Assembly (NCBI GenBank): GCA_945787435.1
Contig: CALZHX010000004.1
Coordinates: 1-11,207 of the forward strand
Direction of reading: 5' to 3'
DNA length: 11,207 bases
Source: an uncultured Woeseiaceae bacterium
GTDB lineage: Bacteria > Pseudomonadota > Gammaproteobacteria > Steroidobacterales > Woeseiaceae
The position numbers and the translations under genes are program-made. The notes under the pieces are model-generated. The model had not been told where the DNA came from, did no database searches, and saw only the letters and a program-made list of their open reading frames with translations. This document shows, one piece after another, positions 1 through 7,217 of this stretch (its first letter is position 1; each line of letters opens with the position of its first letter).

Positions 1-26
1 CCAGAAATTAAGTTGCGGTTTTTGCT
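1..26. other. Left edge downstream of the GH97 gene
   Basis: This short stretch lies just past the stop codon of the minus-strand GH97 gene. Read on the minus strand it is A/T-containing but forms no clear GC-rich stem followed by a U tract, so I cannot call a terminator. A terminator or further genes of the same transcript may lie beyond the window edge. Confidence 0.5.
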
Positions 27-2090
27 TCATTGTTCTTTCCCGGGGCCTGGCCTGAATCGAATGGCGACACCGCCTCCTGCAGCGAGAGCCAGCTGGAGTA
101 ATCGACCGTTGTCGAGTTCGCGCTCTTCGATAACATAGTCATAGGGATTTGTAACCCAGTCCGCGTTATCACCGTCGCGGTAAATTGTCGCGATGTAATC
201 CTGGCCCGGAGTCAGAAAGGTCAATGGGACACGCAACGCTCGGGCCTGCTCGTCCGATATCGCACCCAGGTACCAGTCCTCGCCGCCCCGTTCCTTGCGC
301 GCAAATACAACGTAGTCGCCGACCTCGCCGGCAACCGCGACGCTTTCATCCCAGTCGGTCGGTACATCGCGAATGAACTGAAACGCATCCGGAAATTTCG
401 CATAGTTCTCTGGAAGATCAGCCGCCATCTGGATCGGACTGTATAGCACGACATACAGTGCGAGCTGGTGCATCAACGTGCTTTGAACACGGAATTCTGA
501 CTCGGGTCCCTGGTGCAACAGGTCGAAAATCCCGGGCGTATAGTCCATCGGGCCACCGAGCATGCGAGTGTAGGCCAGCGTGACCGCGTGATCGGGTGGA
601 TTCGGCACAGCCCATGCCGCGTTGTATTCCTGGCCTCGCGCACCTTCACGGCTGATCCAGTTCGGGTAAGTACGACGCAAACCTGTCGCTTTGACGGGTT
701 CATGCGTGTTAATGCTGATCCTGCGTTTTGCGGCCTCTTTGAGCACCCGCTCGAAGTGATCGACCGCAAACTGACCGTCGTGCCATTCGTGGTGCGTGTT
801 GCCATCGGCATCAACACGTCGCAAATCGCCGCCATCCGCGACGTAACCCGTCTTCACCTGGCGCACGCCCACGGATTCATAAAGGTCGAAGGCGTCCTGC
901 ATCTGCGCTTCGTAGTTACTGATGTGCCCGGACGTCTCGTGGTGCCCAATGAGCCGCGTACCCCTGCTGCGCGCGTGGTCGGCAACGGCGCGAATGTCGA
1001 AATCGGGATAGGGTTCGGTGAAACTGAAAATGCTGCCGTTGTTAAACCAGTCGCCGTCCCATCCCGTATTCCAGCCTTCGATGAGCACACCATCGAATCC
1101 GTTGTCTGCCGCGAAATCGATATAGCGCTTTGCTGCAGCCGTTGTCGCACCATGGGTATCGCCCGAGCCCCAGGTTTTGAGGCCCAGGTGCATAGCCCAC
1201 CAGATGCCAACGTACTTGCCCGGCTCGACCCAGGATACGTCGCCAAGTGCGTTCGGCTCGTTCAGGTTCAGGATCAGGCTCGAATTCAGCAGGCCGACAG
1301 CATTTGGCGAGATCTGCAGGGTCCGCCATGGCGTCTCGAACGGTGTCTGAGTATTGACGCGGATACCGTCTGACCAGGGCGTGAGATTCGTCTGGAATAC
1401 ACCCGCTCTGCGCTGGTCCAGCACGTATCCCGCATAATCGACAAGCGCCGCCTCGTGCACGCTTACATGCGTGCCGTTCGCCAGACGAACGGTCATCGGC
1501 GTATTCGCGAGGGCGGCGTCGCCAATCGGCGTCTCTCGATAGATGAACTCGTGGCGATTCCAGCTATAAGCGGGGATCCACCAGGCCGTGGCGTCGAGTG
1601 GCAGCCTGAATTCGGTCAGCTCGTCGACAATGCGCAGATCGTCGTAGTAGTCCTGCGCAGGTACCTCATAGCGAAATCCGACACCGTCATTGTGCACGCG
1701 GACGCGAACGTTGAAATGCCGTGGCGTGTCATCCGTGGACTCAAAAGTGACGAGAAGTTCGTTGTAAAAATCACGGACCTCCCGGCGTTCACCCCAGGGC
1801 TGATCCCACTTCGTGTCCTCATTGCGAATACGTTCCGCGGTGACACGCAAACCAGCGTCAAGCCCAAGGTGTTCGGCAAAACGCAGCCCGAGCCGCGACT
1901 CGCCGACGACAGGCTCTTCCCGGTACCACACGCTGTAAGTTGGAACGCCACCAGCAGAGACATCGATGCTAAAGACGATTTTCCGGTCGGGAGATCGAAT
2001 CTCCGCCCCTTGAACCAACGACGCCAGCAACAAGGTCGTCCAGCCGCCGAGAATCAACAGGCTGCGCAGTTTGTTATTGTTTTTCTGCAT
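27..2090 (-). CDS. GH97 family alpha-glucosidase (SusB-like), exported
   Basis: A 687-residue glycoside hydrolase that should release glucose from the non-reducing ends of alpha-glucans in the periplasm. An N-terminal signal peptide (hydrophobic core about residues 11-26, cleavage near VQG/A at 28-29) precedes a GH97 N-domain (about 30-285, with NDGVGFRYEVP), the catalytic TIM barrel (about 290-565, starting near K292) and a C-terminal beta domain (from about 575). The residues that define inverting SusB are visible: E385 in HHETSG (SusB E439), E464 in NTHEP (SusB E508), E482 and E488 in REGARGQEYNA (SusB E526 and E532). The 464-to-488 spacing of 24 equals that in SusB. This points to an inverting, calcium-dependent alpha-glucosidase rather than the retaining alpha-galactosidase branch, which uses an Asp nucleophile. 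It is slightly shorter than SusB (738). The gene is transcribed divergently from the fusion-enzyme operon and probably shares its regulator. The family call is firm; the exact substrate is inferred. Confidence 0.95.
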   Translation of the reverse strand: MQKNNNKLRSLLILGGWTTLLLASLVQGAEIRSPDRKIVFSIDVSAGGVPTYSVWYREEPVVGESRLGLRFAEHLGLDAGLRVTAERIRNEDTKWDQPWGERREVRDFYNELLVTFESTDDTPRHFNVRVRVHNDGVGFRYEVPAQDYYDDLRIVDELTEFRLPLDATAWWIPAYSWNRHEFIYRETPIGDAALANTPMTVRLANGTHVSVHEAALVDYAGYVLDQRRAGVFQTNLTPWSDGIRVNTQTPFETPWRTLQISPNAVGLLNSSLILNLNEPNALGDVSWVEPGKYVGIWWAMHLGLKTWGSGDTHGATTAAAKRYIDFAADNGFDGVLIEGWNTGWDGDWFNNGSIFSFTEPYPDFDIRAVADHARSRGTRLIGHHETSGHISNYEAQMQDAFDLYESVGVRQVKTGYVADGGDLRRVDADGNTHHEWHDGQFAVDHFERVLKEAAKRRISINTHEPVKATGLRRTYPNWISREGARGQEYNAAWAVPNPPDHAVTLAYTRMLGGPMDYTPGIFDLLHQGPESEFRVQSTLMHQLALYVVLYSPIQMAADLPENYAKFPDAFQFIRDVPTDWDESVAVAGEVGDYVVFARKERGGEDWYLGAISDEQARALRVPLTFLTPGQDYIATIYRDGDNADWVTNPYDYVIEERELDNGRLLQLALAAGGGVAIRFRPGPGKEQ

Positions 2091-2131
2091 CTCGTCGAGT
2101 GTATCAACTGCGGCCGTCGTCCGGTTCCGCC

Positions 2132-2145
2132 TGCAAACGTATTCA
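2132..2145. promoter_or_regulatory. LacI/GalR-family-like operator
   Basis: The 14 bases TGCAAACGTATTCA form an imperfect inverted repeat around a central CG. The half-sites are TGCAAACG and, on the other strand, TGAATACG, which agree at six of eight positions. The site matches the generic LacI/GalR-family operator TGCAAACGTTTGCA at 12 of 14 positions. It lies 19 bases before the fusion-enzyme start codon and 41 bases before the GH97 start codon, so a bound repressor could act on both genes. LacI-family regulators of the MalR/MalI kind commonly control maltodextrin genes in gammaproteobacteria, but no regulator gene is in this window. Assignment to a particular regulator is inference. Confidence 0.55.
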
Positions 2146-2153
2146 TCCCCGGC

Positions 2154-2157
2154 AAGG
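2154..2157 (+). promoter_or_regulatory. Ribosome binding site that sets the fusion-enzyme start
   Basis: AAGG lies 7 bases before the ATG at 2165. It supports that start over the upstream GTG at 2099, which would put about 30 extra residues before the signal-peptide core, and over the in-frame ATG at 2186, which has no comparable purine tract. Confidence 0.6.
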
Positions 2158-2164
2158 CCTTGAA

Positions 2165-5100
2165 ATGACTAAGATTGCTGACTTTATGAGTATTCGTTAC
2201 CCGACTCTTCTGCTGTTCATCAGCCTTGGCTGCGGCCCCTCCGCGTACGCCGATTTTGGCAGCTACGTCGGGCACGAACGCAATGAGCAGTTACTGCTTG
2301 TGAATACCGACATGGGCGAACTCAGGCTCACGGTTATCGACGATGCTGCGTTTGAAGTGCACTACGTCGAAAATGGCGTCAAGCAACTGCCTTCTTTTGC
2401 ATTGCGAGGGGTACCAGCGCAGATAAGGGCGCAGCTGACAGAGTCCGATGACACGCTGACATTCGGGACCGCCGAACTATTAGCCGTTATTCACAAGTCA
2501 CCATTGCGTATCGAGTATCGTCATCGCGGCGAGGACCTCCTGTCCGAGCAGACCGGTTATTTCTCTGGCGACAACGGCATCGGCTTTCGTTTCGCGCTCG
2601 ATGAAGGCGAGAAAATCATGGGCGGTGGCGAGCGGGTGCTCGGCATGGACCGGCGCGGCTATCGTATGCCGCTCTACAACCGGGCTCACTACGGCTACGA
2701 GACCGAGTCGCGGCAAATGTATTACGGTGTGCCGGCCGTCATGTCATCCGACAAGTACATGGTGGTATTCGACAACTCCGCCAGCGGCTGGCTCGATATT
2801 GGCGAAACCGAAAACAACATTCTCCAGTTTGAGGCTGTTGGCGGACGCACTGCCTACCTTGTCATCGCGGGCGACGACTACCCTGCCCTGATCCGCAATT
2901 ACACCGACGTGACGGGCCGGCAGCCGCTGCCACCGCGCTGGGCGTTCGGAAATTTCGCTTCACGCTTCGGTTATCGCTCGGAACAGGAAGTGCGCGATGT
3001 CGTACGGCGCTTCCAGAGACAGAACATTCCGCTCGACGCTGTCGTCATCGACATCTACTGGTTCGGACCCGACATCCAGGGGCACATGGGCAAGCTGGAC
3101 TGGGATCGAAATGCCTGGCCGACGGCCGAGGACATGATCAGCGACTTTCGCGACGACGGTATAAATACCATCGTGGTCACGGAACCGTTCATCCTGAGCA
3201 CGTCTGACCGCTGGCAGAGTGCGGTCGACAATGAGGCGCTGGCAAAGAACGACAGCGGCGATCCGCGACGCTTCGATTTCTATTTCGGCAACACCGGGCT
3301 CGTCGACGTGTTCAACGAGGCGGCACAGGACTGGTTCTGGAAGCCGTACGCCATGCTGTTCGAACAGGGTGTGGCCGGCAGCTGGGGCGATCTCGGCGAA
3401 CCCGAAGTGCATCCGGGCGACGCACTGCACTGGCTGAGCGACGCCGGAATCCAGGCAACAGGTGATGAGGTACACAATGCCTTCGGTCATGCATGGACCA
3501 AGATGGTCTACGAGCGGCAGATCCGGGATTATCCCGACATGCGGCCGATGATCATGATGCGTTCGGGCTTTGCCGGCACGCAGCGCTACGGCATCATCCC
3601 CTGGACCGGCGATGTGAATCGCACCTGGGGAGGTCTCAAACCACAGGTCGAGCTGAGCCTGCAAATGGGCTTGCTGGGCCTCGGCTACACGCACTCCGAT
3701 CTCGGCGGCTTCACGAAGGGCACACCGGAAGACACTGCGCCATTTGACAAGGCACTCTACCTCCGCTGGTTGCAGTACGGCGTATTCCAGCCGGTGTACC
3801 GGCCGCACGCGCAGGAGGGCCTTCCGCCCGAACCCGTGTTCCACGATCGTGAAACGCGCAACATCGTCCGCGACTACGTAAAGCTCCGCTATCGCCTGCT
3901 GCCCTACAACTACACGTTGGCCTGGGAGAACAGCACGAGCGGCATGCCATTGATGCGGCCCCTGTTTTTTGAAGATCAGGACGATATGTCGCTTATCGAC
4001 GAGAAGGACGCCTACCTTTGGGGCAACGCCTTCCTGGTCGCGCCCGTGACCGATCCCGGTGTGAACGCAGTCGACATCGATCTGCCGGCCGGTGCCTGGT
4101 TCAACTTCTGGGGCGACACGCGATACGACGGCGGCACCAGCGTTTCGATCCCGGTCGACCTTGAGACGATTCCTGTCCTGGTTCGCGCCGGCTCATTTAT
4201 CCCGATGACGAACGACATCGAAACGACGCGAGACTATTCGAGCGACGAGCTGACACTGCACTACTACGCTGATGAAACCGTACGTAGCGCAGCAGGCCAG
4301 ATGTACGAAGACGATGGCGCGAGTCGCCTGAGCCTGGAACAGGGTCAGTACGAGCTCCTGAAGTTCCGTGCGCAGCAAGACGGCGATTCGCTGACGATCG
4401 AACTGCGACGCGACGGCGGCCAGTTCGACGGTCGGCCAGACGAGCGTGAACTCGAGATTGTCATTCACAACTGGTCCGCGCCGGTGGCAAGTTCTCGTTT
4501 CAATGGCAGGACGATTCGTATGGATCACAGTCGCCGCCACAACACGCTCACGGCGCGGGTCGACTGGGATCATTCCGATGCGATGCTCGAGATAAACGCT
4601 GTCGAACCGCCCACCAAGCCTGTCGTCTACCAGGTCATGACACGTCTCTTCGGCAACACGAGCTCAACGAACAAGCCCTGGGGCACAATCGAAGAAAACG
4701 GTGTTGGCAAATTCGCCGACTTCACCGACGATGCTCTGGCGGGCATTCGTGAACTCGGTGCAACCCATATTTGGTACACAGGCGTGCCGCATCATGCAGT
4801 TATTCGCGACTACACCGACTACGGGATCAGCAACGACGACCCGGACGTCGTTAAGGGCCGCGCCGGATCGCCTTACGCCGTCAAGGATTATTACAACGTT
4901 AATCCTGACCTTGCTATTAATCCTGCGCGTCGCCTCGAAGAGTTTGAGGAGCTGATCAAGAGGACGCACGCAAATGGCATGAAAGTCATCATCGACATTG
5001 TGCCGAACCACGTAGCGCGCAACTACGAATCGCTATCGCGGCCAGAGGGCGTGGAGGATTTTGGCGCCAGCGACAATACGTCGGTCGAATGGACCCGCGA

Positions 5101-7213
5101 TAACAATTTTTACTACGTTGTTGGTGAAGATTTTGGCGTTCCCGGCGCGGACGGCGATTACGCGCCACTCGGCGGCGAGCAGCATCCACTGGCCGACGGC
5201 CGTTTTGAGGAGTCGCCGGCCAAATGGACCGGCAACGGCGCACGCGAGGCCCGGCCTGCATTCGACGACTGGTACGAAACCGTAAAGATGAACTACGGCG
5301 TGCGACCCGATGGCAGTTATGCGTTCGACGAACTGCCTGAGGCGGCACGTACGTGGTCGATCGAGCAGCACGCCGATTTTTGGGCGGGCAAGGACGTGCC
5401 CGATAGCTGGAACAAGTTCCGCGACATCGTCCTGTACTGGACAGCAAAAGGCGTGGACGGATTCCGTTTCGATATGGCCGAAATGGTCCCGGTCGAATTC
5501 TGGAGTTTCCTGAATTCATCGATCAAGGCGGCAAATCCAGACGCGTTTCTCTTGGCAGAGGTTTATGACCCCGATCTCTACAGGGACTACCTGCAGCTCG
5601 GCCGTATGGATTTCCTCTACGACAAAGTTGGTCTGTACGACACGCTCAAGCCGATCATGCAGGGCAAGGAAAGCACCGCTGCAATCGCGGCAGTACATGC
5701 CGACGTGCTCGATATTGAGCAGCACATGCTGCATTTCCTCGAGAACCACGATGAGCAACGCATCGCGAGCACAGAGTTTGCCGGCGACCCGCGCAAAGCG
5801 AAGCCGGCGATGGTTGTGTCTGCGCTGCTAGGCAGGTCACCGACCATGCTCTATTTTGGCCAGGACGTCGGCGAACCCGGGGACGGTGACGCAGGTTTCG
5901 GGAGTCAGTCGCGAACCACGATCTTTGATTACTGGGGTGTCCCGGCACACCAGCGCTGGATGAACGACGGCAGGTTTGATGGCGGACAGCTCAGCGACGA
6001 ACAAAGGGACCTGCGCGACTTCTACATGCGGCTGCTTAATCTCAGCGCGACGCACAGGGCAATGCAGGGTGAATACACCGACGTTGCGACGGATAACGAA
6101 AAACTGTTTGCATTCGCACGCTGGCATGGCAGCGAGCAACTCATCGTCGTCAGTAATTTCGACCACGAGTCATCTCACGAAACCAGGCTCGAGATCCCGG
6201 CCACCCTGGTTGCCGCGTGGCAGCTCGCGGACGGTCGCTACGCGCTTGATGAACAACTAGGGACGAACCAGCGGGGTCAGACCCGGAATGTGCGTTTGGT
6301 CGTCGATAGTGGTTCTGCCTACGTCCTGCTGGATCTTGATCCGCTCGAGTCGGTTGTCCTCCAGGTTGGCGCTGCAGACATCCAGCGGCACGCAAATTTC
6401 GCCTCGCAGTTTGTCGGACCGCGTCATGTCGATGTGTGGTTGCCAAAAGACTACCAGGACTCGGGCAAGACCTATCGAGTGCTGTACTTTCACGACGGAC
6501 AGAACCTGTTTAATCCTGAATGGGTGTACTACACGCAGACGGACTGGGGCATCGACGAAACACTGCAGCAACTGATCGACACGGGCGAGGTCGACGACAC
6601 GATCGTCGTCGGCATCTGGAGCACACCGGAGCGGATCGCCGAGTACATGCCGTGGGATCTCTACCAGGCCACGTCGGACGAATACCGGGCGGCCATCGGC
6701 AGATACCTGAGCAGCGAGCCGACGTCACGAGAGTACCTGCGATTCATAGTCGAAGAGCTCAAGCCATTTGTCGACCGTAACTATCGAACGAAACCGGGAC
6801 GGGACGACACATTGATGATGGGCTCGAGCATGGGGGCGTTAATTTCGTTGTACGGTGTCATTGAGTACCCGGACGTCTTCGCCGGAGCAGCATGTGTCTC
6901 GACGCATTGGCCATCCTCAATGATGGTCGACAATCCGGCAGGCAATGAGCCCGTACTCGAATACCTGCGCAGCGCGATACCGCCACCTGGAAGTCACCGA
7001 GTGTATTTTGATTTCGGCACAGAAGAGCTGGACAGTGATTACGAACCACATCAATCCGCAGTAGACGATGTAATGCGCGACCTCGGCTATGAGCACGGAT
7101 CGGATTGGCAGACGCACAAGATTGAAGGGGCTGGTCACAACGAGGGCGCGTGGAACGAGCGCGCACATATGCCGCTGAAGTTCCTGCTCGGCCCGGCAGA
7201 TAACAAGGAATAA
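2165..7213 (+). CDS. Exported three-enzyme fusion: GH31 - GH13 - alpha/beta-hydrolase esterase
   Basis: A 1682-residue secreted protein with three catalytic modules in one continuous frame. A signal peptide (core about 12-22, cleavage after SAYA at A29) is followed by a GH31 module (about 30-815): N-terminal beta domain with GGGER at 153-157, barrel from about 253, nucleophile D409 in SWGDLGEPE, acid/base D483 in WTGDV, GYTHSDLGGF at 507, and a DUF5110-like tail with YEDDG at 714. The WGDLGEPE style resembles Cellvibrio japonicus Agd31B, an alpha-transglucosylase. The GH13 module (about 820-1402) has DIVPNH at 944-949, nucleophile D1103 in FRFDMAE, acid/base E1132 in LLAEVYDP and HD at 1195-1196. 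The last module (about 1405-1682) is an esterase-D/enterochelin-esterase-type hydrolase with HDGQN at 1443, nucleophile S1555 in GSSMG and H1658 in AGHNEGAW. The GH13 and esterase parts have no signal peptides of their own, so export depends on the fusion. It is likely periplasmic and the first gene of the operon. Module families are firm; activities are inferred. Confidence 0.93.
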   Translation: MTKIADFMSIRYPTLLLFISLGCGPSAYADFGSYVGHERNEQLLLVNTDMGELRLTVIDDAAFEVHYVENGVKQLPSFALRGVPAQIRAQLTESDDTLTFGTAELLAVIHKSPLRIEYRHRGEDLLSEQTGYFSGDNGIGFRFALDEGEKIMGGGERVLGMDRRGYRMPLYNRAHYGYETESRQMYYGVPAVMSSDKYMVVFDNSASGWLDIGETENNILQFEAVGGRTAYLVIAGDDYPALIRNYTDVTGRQPLPPRWAFGNFASRFGYRSEQEVRDVVRRFQRQNIPLDAVVIDIYWFGPDIQGHMGKLDWDRNAWPTAEDMISDFRDDGINTIVVTEPFILSTSDRWQSAVDNEALAKNDSGDPRRFDFYFGNTGLVDVFNEAAQDWFWKPYAMLFEQGVAGSWGDLGEPEVHPGDALHWLSDAGIQATGDEVHNAFGHAWTKMVYERQIRDYPDMRPMIMMRSGFAGTQRYGIIPWTGDVNRTWGGLKPQVELSLQMGLLGLGYTHSDLGGFTKGTPEDTAPFDKALYLRWLQYGVFQPVYRPHAQEGLPPEPVFHDRETRNIVRDYVKLRYRLLPYNYTLAWENSTSGMPLMRPLFFEDQDDMSLIDEKDAYLWGNAFLVAPVTDPGVNAVDIDLPAGAWFNFWGDTRYDGGTSVSIPVDLETIPVLVRAGSFIPMTNDIETTRDYSSDELTLHYYADETVRSAAGQMYEDDGASRLSLEQGQYELLKFRAQQDGDSLTIELRRDGGQFDGRPDERELEIVIHNWSAPVASSRFNGRTIRMDHSRRHNTLTARVDWDHSDAMLEINAVEPPTKPVVYQVMTRLFGNTSSTNKPWGTIEENGVGKFADFTDDALAGIRELGATHIWYTGVPHHAVIRDYTDYGISNDDPDVVKGRAGSPYAVKDYYNVNPDLAINPARRLEEFEELIKRTHANGMKVIIDIVPNHVARNYESLSRPEGVEDFGASDNTSVEWTRDNNFYYVVGEDFGVPGADGDYAPLGGEQHPLADGRFEESPAKWTGNGAREARPAFDDWYETVKMNYGVRPDGSYAFDELPEAARTWSIEQHADFWAGKDVPDSWNKFRDIVLYWTAKGVDGFRFDMAEMVPVEFWSFLNSSIKAANPDAFLLAEVYDPDLYRDYLQLGRMDFLYDKVGLYDTLKPIMQGKESTAAIAAVHADVLDIEQHMLHFLENHDEQRIASTEFAGDPRKAKPAMVVSALLGRSPTMLYFGQDVGEPGDGDAGFGSQSRTTIFDYWGVPAHQRWMNDGRFDGGQLSDEQRDLRDFYMRLLNLSATHRAMQGEYTDVATDNEKLFAFARWHGSEQLIVVSNFDHESSHETRLEIPATLVAAWQLADGRYALDEQLGTNQRGQTRNVRLVVDSGSAYVLLDLDPLESVVLQVGAADIQRHANFASQFVGPRHVDVWLPKDYQDSGKTYRVLYFHDGQNLFNPEWVYYTQTDWGIDETLQQLIDTGEVDDTIVVGIWSTPERIAEYMPWDLYQATSDEYRAAIGRYLSSEPTSREYLRFIVEELKPFVDRNYRTKPGRDDTLMMGSSMGALISLYGVIEYPDVFAGAACVSTHWPSSMMVDNPAGNEPVLEYLRSAIPPPGSHRVYFDFGTEELDSDYEPHQSAVDDVMRDLGYEHGSDWQTHKIEGAGHNEGAWNERAHMPLKFLLGPADNKE
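7205..7210 (+). promoter_or_regulatory. Strong ribosome binding site of the MFS transporter
   Basis: AAGGAA lies inside the last codons of the fusion-enzyme gene, 7 bases before the transporter ATG at 7218. Because the site is within the upstream coding region, translation of the two genes is probably coupled. Confidence 0.7.
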
Positions 7214-7217
7214 GAAG

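Larger units (their letters stand above)
2091..2164. promoter_or_regulatory. Divergent intergenic control region
   Basis: These 74 bases separate the start codons of the divergent GH97 gene and the fusion-enzyme operon, so at least part of both promoters must lie here or inside the 5' ends of the genes. The clearest element is a LacI-family-like palindrome at 2132-2145. I found no convincing sigma70 -35/-10 pair in either direction; only weak four-of-six matches such as TATCAA at 2102-2107 are present. Confidence 0.6.

Noticed and set aside
513..1373. Plus-strand open frame (about 286 codons) opposite the GH97 gene
   Set aside because: It is antisense to the GH97 catalytic barrel, and the translation has no recognisable domain; a codon-bias shadow.
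2071..2107. Possible sigma70 promoter for the operon (TTGTTA or nearby T-rich -35, TATCAA -10)
   Set aside because: No pair has both good matches and a 16-18 base spacing; too weak to annotate.
2099..2164. GTG at 2099 as the start of the fusion enzyme
   Set aside because: It would add 22 mostly polar and basic residues before the signal peptide and run through the operator; the ATG at 2165 has AAGG at good spacing and gives a normal signal peptide.
2222..2233. Lipobox in the fusion-enzyme signal peptide (SLGC)
   Set aside because: Ser at -3 and Leu at -2 do not fit the usual [LVI][ASTVI][GAS]C pattern, whereas SAYA/D is a good signal peptidase I site.
2960..3844. Long minus-strand open frame (about 294 codons) opposite the GH31 module
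   Set aside because: It lies fully antisense to conserved GH31 catalytic sequence and shows no recognisable family; long antisense frames are expected in GC-rich genes.
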